Assembly: GCA_002403205.1 (NCBI GenBank)
Contig: DHHJ01000016.1
Span: forward strand, 1 to 32,267
Direction: 5' to 3'
Length of the DNA stretch: 32,267 nucleotides
DNA from: Anaerolineaceae bacterium UBA4775
Lineage (GTDB): Bacteria; Chloroflexota; Anaerolineae; Anaerolineales; Anaerolineaceae
Part shown: one piece after another, positions 15,917 to 24,422 of the stretch
Layout: each line of letters begins with the position of its first letter
Numbering within the stretch: the first letter of the stretch is position 1
Made by a program: the position numbers and the translations under genes
Notes under the pieces: model-generated
Told to the model about the DNA's origin: nothing
What the model saw: only the letters and a program-made list of their open reading frames with translations
Database searches by the model: none

Positions 15917-17397
15917 GGTCAGCGGTGCGGGTCTGGGCATATCTGGCGGTTTTGGCGATGATTTCCCTGGCTGCCTGTACCCTTCCCGCCGCAGATACAC
16001 CGGGGCCGATGGCCGGCAACACCCTGGCCGCCCCTACCATTGACCAACCTCATCCGCCCTCAGAAGAATCAGCCCTGCTTTGGGGTGAAATCACGCCAAC
16101 CACAAGCGCTGATGACCCCCTCATGCCTCCTCAATATTACCTGGATGTGGCTCTCGACTACACGGCAAAAACCTTAACTGTCCTTCAAACCATCAGCTAC
16201 ACGAATAACACAGGCCATCCTATCACAAACCTGCCCCTGGTGCTGCCGCCCTCATCTACAGAGGGTGTTTTTTCACTCGGGGCGCTCCAAATCGATCGGG
16301 GATTCCCGGGCACACAGGTTAACATAGACCACGCACAGATCGAACTGCACCTCGACCCGGCCCTTGAACCCGGCCGGCACGTTGAAATCAACCTTGATTA
16401 TGCACTGAACCTCCCGCAAGGGTCGGGAGCCCTTGGGTATACCGACCGACAGGTCCTGCTCGCGGACTGGTTTCCCATCATCCCGCCCTATCAAGAGGAT
16501 GCTGGCTGGGTCATCCATCCCCCAGGGCAGGTGGGAGAACACCGCGTTTATCAGCTCAGCCACTTTCACCTGAACCTGTGCTTGGAACCTGCCCAGGAAG
16601 GCCTGATCATTGCAGCCAGTGCGCCCCTTTCCAACCAGCAGGGGAACTGTTATCGATATTCAGCTCGAGACCGGCGCAATTTCACCCTGGGAATCAGCCC
16701 GTATTACCAGGTCTCATCTGCCTCAAGCGCTCTGGTAACCGTCCATGCTTACACTTTCCCCGAGCACACCTCACTTGGCCTGCGGGCAGCCGAGCTGGCT
16801 GTCACGGCTTGGGCATCCTTTTCCGATTTATACGGTGATAATCAGCGAGATTTTCTCAGCATCGTCGAGGCAGATATTTTTGACGGGCTGGAAACAGACG
16901 GGTTGGTCTTCCTCAGTGAATGGTACTACCAGACGGCTGATCCGACACCACAGAATTACTTTGAGCTGCTCGTCGTCCACGAAACCGCCCATCAGTGGTT
17001 CTATGCATTGGTTCACAACGACCAGGCGCAAGAGCCCTGGCTGGACGAGGCATTGGCCACTTACAGCGAGCTTTTATTTTACGAAAGGCACCATCCCGAG
17101 CTGGTTGGATGGTGGTGGGATTTTCGGGTGATGACCCACCAGCCAGAGGGAGCGGTGAATGCTACCATTTATGAGCACAGCCAATATCGGCCCTATATCA
17201 ACGCGGTTTATTTGCTGGGAGCACAATTCATGCAAGCCTGGAGGGACGAGCTCGGTGAAGCAGCCTTTTTTGAGGGCATGCAACGCCACGCCCAATCTGG
17301 TGCTGGCAAAGTGCGCTCTGCAGAAGACTTTAAAGCAGCCTTTTTTGCGACCCCAGATGTGGATTTATCACACATTTTGGCAGAATTCTTCCGATGA
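15913..17397 (+). CDS. M1-like zinc metallopeptidase lipoprotein
   Basis: A 494-residue secreted protein. The signal peptide ends in the lipobox LAAC, so Cys22 is lipidated and the enzyme would sit outside the membrane. A beta-rich N-terminal domain (about 70-270) precedes the catalytic domain. The zinc site is HETAH (356-360) with the third ligand Glu379 in WLDEALATY, exactly the HEXXH-18-E spacing of aminopeptidase N relatives. The exopeptidase motif GAMEN is replaced by DGLETDGLVF, so exopeptidase activity is doubtful. The start overlaps the VOC stop by four bases. It probably trims extracellular peptides; any link to the lipid genes is unclear. Confidence 0.8.
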   Translation: MRSAVRVWAYLAVLAMISLAACTLPAADTPGPMAGNTLAAPTIDQPHPPSEESALLWGEITPTTSADDPLMPPQYYLDVALDYTAKTLTVLQTISYTNNTGHPITNLPLVLPPSSTEGVFSLGALQIDRGFPGTQVNIDHAQIELHLDPALEPGRHVEINLDYALNLPQGSGALGYTDRQVLLADWFPIIPPYQEDAGWVIHPPGQVGEHRVYQLSHFHLNLCLEPAQEGLIIAASAPLSNQQGNCYRYSARDRRNFTLGISPYYQVSSASSALVTVHAYTFPEHTSLGLRAAELAVTAWASFSDLYGDNQRDFLSIVEADIFDGLETDGLVFLSEWYYQTADPTPQNYFELLVVHETAHQWFYALVHNDQAQEPWLDEALATYSELLFYERHHPELVGWWWDFRVMTHQPEGAVNATIYEHSQYRPYINAVYLLGAQFMQAWRDELGEAAFFEGMQRHAQSGAGKVRSAEDFKAAFFATPDVDLSHILAEFFR

Positions 17398-17517
17398 GCG
17401 CCCGCCGCAGGGTTATAATAAAGGCGTCGGACATCAGCACGGGCTGACCCGCTCTGGTTTGTCAGGCGAAACAGCCCCCGGATCATTGGCTCATCTTCAG
17501 GAAATCGGAGTAACCAC

Positions 17518-18789
17518 ATGACAGCGTACACCCTCCCCTATGGTCACGGGCAGATCGTCTTCGAAGTGCCCGATTCACACAAAATCGATCTGCTTCTCCC
17601 GGGAACAGAAGGCTTACAACCCCAGCCAGATGCCGCTGTAGCAGAAGCGATCGCCCATCCCATTGGCAACCTCGATTGGCCTGCATTCAAAGATGCCCAC
17701 ACCGTGGGCATTGCCATCAATGATAAAACCCGCCCGGTTCCCAAACCGAACCCCCTGTACCCCTTACTGGATCACCTCGGCATGCTCGGCTTTGAACCGG
17801 AGCAGATCACCCTTTTCGTCGGAAGCGGTACCCACGCACCGATGGCCGCAGACGAGCTGGAACGCATCCTGGACCGGGACATACTTGAGCGCTATGCGGT
17901 TGTGGTACATGATAGCGATCAGTCCCCATTGGTTGACCTTGGTAAAACCAATTACCAGACGCCCATTCACATCAACGCCGATTTTTTTCACTGCGACGTG
18001 AAGATTTCTGTGGGCAATATCGAACCCCATCATTTTATGGGTTATTCAGGCGGCGTCAAAACCGCAGCTATCGGGCTGGCCGGCCGGGACACAATCGCGG
18101 CCAATCACGCCCGGTTGACCCACCCGCAGGCCCGTTCCGGCGTTTACCACATCAATCCACTGCGCCAGGACGTTGAGGAGATCGGCCGAAAAGCTGGCGT
18201 TCAGTTTTCTTTAGGAACAGTGCTCGACGAGGAGAAACACATCTTTCACGTCTGGTTTGGCGAACCCGGGGCAGTGATGCGTGCGGCTATCCCGGTGGTG
18301 CGGCGTTTATTTGGCGTCAGCTTACCCGCACCCTACGACCTGGTGATCGCGTCACCGGGCGGGGCGCCCAAGGACGTCAACCTCTACCAGAGCCAAAAAG
18401 GGCTCACACATGCTGCTCGAATCACCCGGGATGGCGGCTGGGTGGTCCTTCTGGCGGCCTGCCCGGAAGGCGCCGGGAGCGGGGCATATGAGGCATATAT
18501 TGCAGAAGCCAAGTCCCACCAGGCAATTATCAAACACTTCCGATCGGGCTATTTCGAAGTCGGACCGCACAAAGCCATGCTGATCGCCCGGGATGCCGTC
18601 CGCCTGAACATCGTTCTGGTGTCAGACCAGGACCCACAAATCGTCAAACGCTGGAAGCTGACCCCCAGCAAGCCTGATCTAACCGGTGAATTGATCCATT
18701 GGATCGTCAACCAGCTCCCTGAAGATGCCCGCATTGCGATCCTGCCTGCTGCCACACGAACCATGACCGAGTTAAAAAATGAACCATAA
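17518..18789 (+). CDS. LarA-family nickel-pincer racemase
   Basis: A 423-residue enzyme of the lactate racemase family, which uses a nickel-pincer nucleotide covalently attached to lysine. The key features are NDKTRPVP (68-75), GSGTHAPM with His106, PHHFMGYSGGVKT with His171 and Lys181 (the pincer lysine), and His197 or His202 in ANHARLTHPQ. All expected catalytic positions are present. Characterised members racemise lactate, but the family also acts on other 2-hydroxy acids, so the substrate is open. The cofactor-building genes larB, larC and larE are not in the window. GGAG precedes the ATG. Its 3' end overlaps the hydrolase gene by 11 bases. Confidence 0.85.
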   Translation: MTAYTLPYGHGQIVFEVPDSHKIDLLLPGTEGLQPQPDAAVAEAIAHPIGNLDWPAFKDAHTVGIAINDKTRPVPKPNPLYPLLDHLGMLGFEPEQITLFVGSGTHAPMAADELERILDRDILERYAVVVHDSDQSPLVDLGKTNYQTPIHINADFFHCDVKISVGNIEPHHFMGYSGGVKTAAIGLAGRDTIAANHARLTHPQARSGVYHINPLRQDVEEIGRKAGVQFSLGTVLDEEKHIFHVWFGEPGAVMRAAIPVVRRLFGVSLPAPYDLVIASPGGAPKDVNLYQSQKGLTHAARITRDGGWVVLLAACPEGAGSGAYEAYIAEAKSHQAIIKHFRSGYFEVGPHKAMLIARDAVRLNIVLVSDQDPQIVKRWKLTPSKPDLTGELIHWIVNQLPEDARIAILPAATRTMTELKNEP

Positions 18790-19537
18790 TCCCAACCTGA
18801 AAAACCCACATCTGGAAGGTGACGATTTTTATTGGCCTGGAAACTCAACCGGCATCTTGCTGATCCATGGGTTCACTGCCACAACGGCTGAAGTTCGCCC
18901 ACTGGCTCAAAGGCTCCACACCACCAGCGGTTACACCGTGGCAGGTCCGCTGTTACCTGGCCACGGCTCCCATCCGGATGACCTCAATCGTGCCACCTGG
19001 CACATGTGGGTGGAGAAAGTCAAACACTGCTACCAATCACTGATCAGTAATTGCCAAACTGTGTATGTTGGCGGCGAGTCTATGGGTGGGTTATTAACCC
19101 TCGAGCTCGCCCATCAGCGTCCAGAAATCCCGGGGTTATTCCTGTTTGCCCCGGCCATTAAAATTCAAGGCTTATGGATAGCACGCCTGCTCTGGCCATT
19201 TATTAAGCATCAAAACAAGAAAATCGTCGATGATGGTCTGGCCTGGAAGGGCTACTTTGTCAACCCGGTCAGGGCTGGCAGCGAATTGCATAAACTCCAG
19301 AAACACGTCCAGCGCAGATTGGGCGAGATCTATCAGCCCGTCGCCATCTTTACAGGTGGGCGTGATCGCAATATCGCCCCTGATTCGGCCCAAATGATCT
19401 TAGGCAACATCGGCTCATCGATAAAGCATCATTACCATATGGTCGATTCCGCCCACTGCCTGATCCTCGACCGCGAAAAAGACCAGATCGCTGATCACGT
19501 ACTGGATTTAATAAGATCAGATTTTAGGCGATCATGA
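18779..19537 (+). CDS. Alpha/beta hydrolase, monoacylglycerol lipase/carboxylesterase-like
   Basis: A 252-residue serine hydrolase. The oxyanion region is LLIHGFTAT (27-35), the nucleophile Ser101 in GGESMGG, the acid Asp196 in GGRDRNI and the base His226 in DSAHCLILD. GPLLPGHGSHPDDLNRATW, then a helix with WVEKV, is the pattern I associate with the Geobacillus Est30 and bacterial monoacylglycerol lipase group. Such an enzyme releases glycerol and a fatty acid, which would supply both the FGGY kinase/GlpD step and a FadR ligand; this is inference from order. There is no signal peptide. It starts inside the racemase gene, so the two are co-translated. Confidence 0.8.
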   Translation: MNHNPNLKNPHLEGDDFYWPGNSTGILLIHGFTATTAEVRPLAQRLHTTSGYTVAGPLLPGHGSHPDDLNRATWHMWVEKVKHCYQSLISNCQTVYVGGESMGGLLTLELAHQRPEIPGLFLFAPAIKIQGLWIARLLWPFIKHQNKKIVDDGLAWKGYFVNPVRAGSELHKLQKHVQRRLGEIYQPVAIFTGGRDRNIAPDSAQMILGNIGSSIKHHYHMVDSAHCLILDREKDQIADHVLDLIRSDFRRS

Positions 19538-19560
19538 CAAAAGCCCACCCGCGTGTGGGC
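19538..19560 (-). terminator. Terminator of the PfpI-like gene
   Basis: The stem GCCCAC/GTGGGC (19543-19548 with 19555-19560) is followed on the minus strand by TTTTG. It lies directly after the convergent hydrolase gene and may also serve it weakly. Confidence 0.6.
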
Positions 19561-19659
19561 ATCACTGTCTCATTTGAGTTCAAGTTTATTATCGTTGGTT
19601 TCCACCGTCTCAGCTCGTTCACAGACGATGCTGAGACACAAAATATCTGCGGTGTGAGA

Positions 19660-20190
19660 TCACGCTTCATCCAGCGACAGGATCAATTCCCGGCAGAAGT
19701 CGGGAATATCTGCCACCACACGTCCCCAGACAATATTACCGCTGCGGAAAGCTGCTTCATCACGCCAGGTGGCACCTGCATTGAGAAGGTCATCCTTGAT
19801 CCCTTCAGAGCCTATGGCGTCATGTCCTGCCACAATCCCAGCACTGATCCCCACCAGCCCGGCGTGGCAGATCATGCCGATGATCTTCCCGTCTTCGTAC
19901 ATTGATTTAACAATGTGCTTGACCGCATCATATCGGCGGATCTTGTCCGGTGCCCACCCTCCCGGGATAATAACCGCATCAAACTGGCTTGGGTCAACCT
20001 CATCAAAGCCAATATCTGCACGGGCATCGATCCCGGTGCCGTGTTTACCAGGATAAACCTTACCTTTTTGATCGCCAGCAACGACAACTTCTGCATAAGC
20101 TTCCTGCATGCGCATCGCAGGTACGTAAAATTCAAGCTCCTCAAACCCTGGACCGACCAAGACCAATATTTTCTTGTCTTTAAGTGTCAT
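19660..20190 (-). CDS. DJ-1/PfpI family protein
   Basis: A 176-residue protein of the class I glutamine amidotransferase-like fold. The nucleophile elbow is MICHAG with Cys108-His109. Glu18 in GFEELEF is the conserved acid that hydrogen-bonds the cysteine, and IIPGGWAPDKIR (74-85) forms the adjacent loop. Members act as proteases, deglycases or stress proteins; which applies cannot be told. The start is firm: AAAGGAGG lies just before the ATG. A promoter TTGACC-17-TACAAT stands upstream, and the gene is divergent from the ABC exporter pair. Confidence 0.88.
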   Translation of the reverse strand: MTLKDKKILVLVGPGFEELEFYVPAMRMQEAYAEVVVAGDQKGKVYPGKHGTGIDARADIGFDEVDPSQFDAVIIPGGWAPDKIRRYDAVKHIVKSMYEDGKIIGMICHAGLVGISAGIVAGHDAIGSEGIKDDLLNAGATWRDEAAFRSGNIVWGRVVADIPDFCRELILSLDEA

Positions 20191-20221
20191 TTCTCCTCCT
20201 TTAACATGCTTTTTGTTTATT

Positions 20222-20250
20222 ATTGTATCCGTTCACCGCTGTTGGGTCAA
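20222..20250 (-). promoter_or_regulatory. Promoter of the PfpI-like gene
   Basis: The complement of 20245-20250 reads TTGACC and that of 20222-20227 reads TACAAT, 17 bases apart. The leader would be about 25 bases. Confidence 0.75.
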
Positions 20251-20279
20251 AATTAACTTGGTCAGACAATAGTAATTAA

Positions 20280-20308
20280 TTGACAATCATGCAACATCGC
20301 GGTAAACT
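20280..20308 (+). promoter_or_regulatory. Candidate promoter of the ABC exporter pair
   Basis: A perfect TTGACA (20280-20285) and TAAACT (20303-20308) are 17 bases apart. This gives a leader of about 160 bases containing two small hairpins, GCGGG/CCCGC near 20370-20385 and GCCC/GGGC near 20428-20442. No known riboswitch was recognised there. Confidence 0.6.
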
Positions 20309-20474
20309 TTTATCCTCGGGAACAATTCAATCCTACGCAAACCTCACACCCACGTGAAAAACGGAGCTGCGGGTGGTTTCCCGCGTGCCGACATAATGAT
20401 TTACTAAGATTTACCAGTATCTTCTGCCCTCACGATGGGCAAATAGAACCTGTCAGAACTGGAGAGATGTACTT

Positions 20475-22289
20475 GTGTCTGAAAAAACGTTTTATGACTT
20501 GAATTTAAGCCAAACCATAACGAAGAATCGTATGGTCGGCCTGTGGCGGATGATGAAAGGGTATCGCTGGCTCTTTATAGGCGCCACGATCGCCCTGGCG
20601 ATCGCGACAATCTCTCGCACAGGTATTTACCTGGTATTGCGCCGCTTCATTGACGATGTTGTTGTTCCCGGCAATTTTGGCACTAATTTCGTGGTCATCA
20701 TCCTGACGTTCATCGGGTTGGCCGTCTTACAGGGCGGGTTTACTTTTGTCTCAGGGTGGATGGCTGCCAAAACTGCAGAAGGCGTCACACGCCGCCTGCG
20801 CAATTACCTGTTTGACCACCTACAGCGCCTTCCCTACGCCTACCATGCCGAAGCCCAAACCGGCGATCTAATTGCACGGGCGACCTCAGATATCGATGCC
20901 GTCAACCGCTTTTATGGCGACCAGGCCATCGGGATTGGGCGCATCATACTGATGTTTGTGGTCAACTTCATTGCCCTGCTCCAGCTCAACACCCGCCTGG
21001 CCTGGCTTTCCGTGATCGCCATCCCAGCCATCATCGGCGTGTCGATCTTCTTCTTCTCTCGCGTCTCGAAAGCTTATGAGGCCTACCAGGAGCAAGAAGC
21101 AACCCTCAGCAACCGCCTCCAGGAAAACCTGACCGGGGTGCGCGTGGTGAAAGCCTTTGCCCGCCAGGGTTTTGAGAGTTACAAATTTGACCAGGAGAAC
21201 TGGCGCAAATTTAGGCTGGGCAAGAACCTGCTTTCGATCCACTCCCTCTTCTGGCCGATCTCGGATATCATCTGCGGCGCACAGATGCTGACCTCATACT
21301 TCTTCGGGGCCATCATGGCCCTCAATGGCGAGATCACGGTTGGCACCTACATGGCCTTTGTCTCATTGGTCATCTGGATCATCTGGCCGATGCGTAACCT
21401 GGGCCGCTTGATCGTCCAAACCTCAACGGGGATGGTTTCGTACAAACGCGTGGCTGAACTGCTTAAAGAAGAACGTGAACCGCTCTTAGAAGGCAAATAC
21501 CAGCCCTCTGGTGATGCCCAGGGTGAAATTGTCTTCAAGGATGTGTGGTTTGAGTACGAACCGGACAATCCCATCCTGAAAAACATCAATTTCACCTGCC
21601 GCTCCGGCGATGTGATCGCACTGCTGGGCTCAACTGGCTCTGGGAAGACCACCCTGGTCAACCTGCTGCCGCGTTTTTACGACCCCACTGACGGGATGAT
21701 CACCCTGGACGGGGTCGACATAACGCAGTATCCACGCAAATATTTACGGTCACAAATCGGGATCGTCGAACAGGAACCCTTCCTGTTCTCACGCACGATT
21801 CGGGAAAACATCACCTACGGTGTGCATCGAAAAGTGACCGAAGAGGAGATCATCCAGGCCGCCAAGTTTGCCGCCATCCACGATGTGATCATGGAATTCC
21901 CCAAAGCCTACGACACACTGGTCGGAGAGCGCGGGGTGACCCTTTCAGGTGGCCAAAAACAGCGCGTCGCCATTGCCCGGGCTTTGCTGAAAAACCCACG
22001 CATCCTGATCCTTGATGATTCGACCTCCAGCGTCGACACCGAAACCGAAATGCATATCCGGGGAGCCCTTGAGCACCTGATGCAATCCCGGACGACCTTC
22101 ATCATCGCCCACCGCATCCAAAGTGTGATGGACGCCGACCTGATCCTCGTATTCGACAACGGCGAGATTGTTCAAAAAGGTACCCACGCCGAATTGATGA
22201 AGACCAGCGGCATGTACAAAGACATCTTTGATATCCAGACCAGGATCGAAGTTGAGTTAGAAAAGGAAATTTCAAGTGTCAACATTTGA
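20475..22289 (+). CDS. ABC exporter half-transporter, subunit A of a heterodimer
   Basis: A 604-residue half-transporter with six membrane segments (about 30-320) and a nucleotide-binding domain (about 350-600). Visible motifs are Walker A GSTGSGKT (385-392), Q-loop Gln433, the canonical signature LSGGQ (490-494), Walker B LILDD (511-515) and His546 in IIAHR. The catalytic glutamate after Walker B is replaced by Asp515, as in one half of asymmetric exporters such as BmrCD or TM287/288. The start is GTG at 20475 with GGAGAG eight bases upstream; the ATG at 20467 is out of frame. It overlaps subunit B by 14 bases. The substrate is unknown: drugs, lipids or peptides are all possible. Confidence 0.9.
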   Translation: MSEKTFYDLNLSQTITKNRMVGLWRMMKGYRWLFIGATIALAIATISRTGIYLVLRRFIDDVVVPGNFGTNFVVIILTFIGLAVLQGGFTFVSGWMAAKTAEGVTRRLRNYLFDHLQRLPYAYHAEAQTGDLIARATSDIDAVNRFYGDQAIGIGRIILMFVVNFIALLQLNTRLAWLSVIAIPAIIGVSIFFFSRVSKAYEAYQEQEATLSNRLQENLTGVRVVKAFARQGFESYKFDQENWRKFRLGKNLLSIHSLFWPISDIICGAQMLTSYFFGAIMALNGEITVGTYMAFVSLVIWIIWPMRNLGRLIVQTSTGMVSYKRVAELLKEEREPLLEGKYQPSGDAQGEIVFKDVWFEYEPDNPILKNINFTCRSGDVIALLGSTGSGKTTLVNLLPRFYDPTDGMITLDGVDITQYPRKYLRSQIGIVEQEPFLFSRTIRENITYGVHRKVTEEEIIQAAKFAAIHDVIMEFPKAYDTLVGERGVTLSGGQKQRVAIARALLKNPRILILDDSTSSVDTETEMHIRGALEHLMQSRTTFIIAHRIQSVMDADLILVFDNGEIVQKGTHAELMKTSGMYKDIFDIQTRIEVELEKEISSVNI

Positions 22290-24102
22290 AGAATTTGATG
22301 AACAAGATTATGGAAAGCTGAGCACACCGATCCTTCGGCGCTTGCTTTCCCTGCTTAAGCCCCACTGGCGAACGGTGGTGGGTTTCTTAACCTGCATTGG
22401 ACTGGTCTCGTTCATCGATGGCTATACGACTTTCCTCGGCGCGCAGATCATTGATGAAGGCATCATTGCCGGAAGTCGGGCCGCCATCGTGCGCACAATC
22501 ACGCTTTATGGTGCGGTTATGCTGATCCAGGCCGCTTTGGCCTTCGGGTTCATCTACCTGACTGGCATTTTAGGCGAACGCGTGCGCTATGATATGCGTA
22601 AGAAGATGTTCAACCACCTCCAGCAGCTTTCACTGTCCTATTTCAGCCAAACTCCGGTGGGCTGGATCATGGCACGCCTGACTTCTGATACAGAGCGCCT
22701 GGCGGACTTGATGACCTGGGGCATCCTCGATGTGACCTGGGCGATCGTCAACATCTCAACAGCCGCCGTGTTCATGCTGATGATCAATGCCAACCTGGCC
22801 TTGATCGTGCTGTTCATGCTGCCCATTATGATCGTGGTTGCTTTTCGATTCCGAATCAGAATTTTGTACCACTACCGCAAGTCTCGCAAGATGAACTCCA
22901 AGATCACCGGCGCGTTCAATGAAGGCATCACCGGTGTCCGGGTCATCAAAGCCCTCTCTCGGGAGGATGACAACCTGGAAGAATTCGGCGAATTGACCGA
23001 GGGCATGTACCAGGCCAGTTACAAAGCGGCCTGGCTGTCTGCCCTATTCCTGCCCACCGTCCAAGTGATCAGCGCGATCGGGCTGGGCATCGTCCTCTGG
23101 CGTGGCGGGATGCAGGTCCAGGTAGGTGTATTGACCGTGGGTGGCATCCAGGCGTTTGTGTCCTATGTCACCTTCATCATGTGGCCAATCCAAGATATGG
23201 CCCGCGTCTACGCCCAGATGCAAAACGCAATCGCTTCAGCAGAGCGGATCTTCAACCTGATCGACACAGAACCTGATGTAAAGAACCGCTCCCGGACAGT
23301 CGAAACCCAAACCATTGCAGGCGATATCCAGTTTGATGATGTGCACTTTTATTACGAAGCCAATGACCCGGTCATCAAAGGGCTGACCTTTGAGGTCAAG
23401 AAAGGCGAGATGGTCGCGCTTGTCGGCCCGACGGGCGGCGGAAAAACCACCATTGTCAATCTTTTGTGCCGCTTCTATGAGCCAACCCAGGGCAAGATCT
23501 ACTTTAACGGCGTGGATTACCAGGATATGAGACTTGAGGATATCCAGTCTCGCATTGGGATGGTTTTGCAGACTCCGCACCTCTTTTCAGGGTCCGTGAG
23601 GGAAAATATTCGCTATGGTAGGTTAAACGCCACCGATGCGGAAATTGAACAGGCCGCCAAACTGGCCGGCGCACATGAGTTTATCATGCAGTTTGACGAG
23701 CAATATGATCAAGACGTTGGCGAAAGCGGCAACTTGCTCTCCGTTGGGCAGAAACAGCTCATCAGCATTGCCCGCGCCATCCTGGCACAGCCCGAACTGT
23801 TCATTATGGACGAAGCCACCAGTTCGGTGGACACACTCACAGAAGCCCTGATCCAACGCGGCATGGACCGGTTGATGCAAGGCCGGACCAGCTTTGTCAT
23901 CGCACACCGCCTGTCCACCATCAAACGTGCGGATAAGATCATCGTCATTGAAGATGGCCAAATTCAGGAGATGGGCACCCACCAGGAGCTGATCAACCAG
24001 AAAGGCAAGTATTACAACCTCTACACCAGGCAGTTCCGCCAGGAGCTCGAGGCTCAATACGATATCTTTACCCCGGCGGAAAGAACACAAACCGAAGCTT
24101 AA
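22276..24102 (+). CDS. ABC exporter half-transporter, subunit B of a heterodimer
   Basis: A 608-residue partner of the preceding protein, with six membrane segments (about 30-310). The nucleotide-binding domain has Walker A GPTGGGKT (384-391), a degenerate signature LSVGQ (488-492), Walker B FIMDE (509-513) with the catalytic Glu513 intact, and His544. In the heterodimer the Asp515 site of subunit A would face this altered signature (degenerate site), while Glu513 would face LSGGQ of subunit A (active site). It starts at GTG 22276, inside the end of subunit A, with AGGA upstream, so the two are translationally coupled and made in equal amounts. A strong terminator follows. Confidence 0.9.
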   Translation: MSTFEEFDEQDYGKLSTPILRRLLSLLKPHWRTVVGFLTCIGLVSFIDGYTTFLGAQIIDEGIIAGSRAAIVRTITLYGAVMLIQAALAFGFIYLTGILGERVRYDMRKKMFNHLQQLSLSYFSQTPVGWIMARLTSDTERLADLMTWGILDVTWAIVNISTAAVFMLMINANLALIVLFMLPIMIVVAFRFRIRILYHYRKSRKMNSKITGAFNEGITGVRVIKALSREDDNLEEFGELTEGMYQASYKAAWLSALFLPTVQVISAIGLGIVLWRGGMQVQVGVLTVGGIQAFVSYVTFIMWPIQDMARVYAQMQNAIASAERIFNLIDTEPDVKNRSRTVETQTIAGDIQFDDVHFYYEANDPVIKGLTFEVKKGEMVALVGPTGGGKTTIVNLLCRFYEPTQGKIYFNGVDYQDMRLEDIQSRIGMVLQTPHLFSGSVRENIRYGRLNATDAEIEQAAKLAGAHEFIMQFDEQYDQDVGESGNLLSVGQKQLISIARAILAQPELFIMDEATSSVDTLTEALIQRGMDRLMQGRTSFVIAHRLSTIKRADKIIVIEDGQIQEMGTHQELINQKGKYYNLYTRQFRQELEAQYDIFTPAERTQTEA

Positions 24103-24135
24103 TCGAATAAAACCCACAGGTTAGATAAAACACGT

Positions 24136-24178
24136 AAAGATCATATCGCAACTGCAATCATAGCGATATGATCTTTTT
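24136..24178 (+). terminator. Rho-independent terminator of the ABC exporter pair
   Basis: A perfect 14-bp stem (24136-24149 with 24163-24176) with a 13-base loop ends in five T. It lies 33 bases after the second exporter gene. Confidence 0.9.
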
Positions 24179-24259
24179 GATTCCCATGTTCATGTTAGGA
24201 ATTGAATTAGAAACCATTCCTTCACCTTGGTGGATGAGCGCATCAATACCCTGTTTTTC

Positions 24260-24289
24260 TTGGAATTTAGTGGTTTGGTACGATATAAT
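24260..24289 (+). promoter_or_regulatory. Promoter of the small ORF / ATPase remnant
   Basis: TTGGAA (24260-24265) and a perfect TATAAT (24284-24289) are 18 bases apart. Transcription would begin near 24296, ahead of an AGGAG ribosome binding site at about 24330. Confidence 0.6.
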
Positions 24290-24343
24290 TGGGTGGAAAC
24301 GTCCAAATCATATCTATTTATCGTTAGACAGGAGTAATTCATT

Positions 24344-24376
24344 ATGTCCGAAGGAACCGGAAAAAAGGAGAATTGA
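24344..24376 (+). CDS. Tiny ORF with ribosome binding site and slippery heptamer
   Basis: Ten codons (MSEGTGKKEN) follow an AGGAG about eight bases upstream and a good promoter. Codons 6-8 contain A_AAA_AAG, the best-known -1 slippery heptamer in bacteria. A -1 shift would extend the product to 24 residues ending at the TGA near 24415 (tail GELTAEQIWTVQEGEK). It may instead be the surviving 5' end of a gene broken by a deletion, since the ATPase remnant begins right after. I do not recognise the peptide. Confidence 0.3.
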   Translation: MSEGTGKKEN

Positions 24377-24422
24377 CTGCTGAACAAATTTGGACTGTTC
24401 AGGAAGGCGAAAAGTGATCGGT

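Noticed and set aside
17412..17420. Promoter before the larA-like gene
   Set aside because: TTATAATAA is a good -10 match, but no acceptable -35 at 16-18 bases was found.
19607..19637. Terminator at GTCTCAGC/GCTGAGAC
   Set aside because: The 8-bp inverted repeat has a 15-base loop and no T run on either strand.
20309..20460. Known riboswitch class upstream of the ABC exporter
   Set aside because: Hairpins exist, but I could match no conserved riboswitch core.
24168..24383. 71-residue plus-strand protein after the exporter terminator
   Set aside because: The start overlaps the terminator, there is no ribosome binding site, the frame crosses a good promoter, and the composition is not protein-like.
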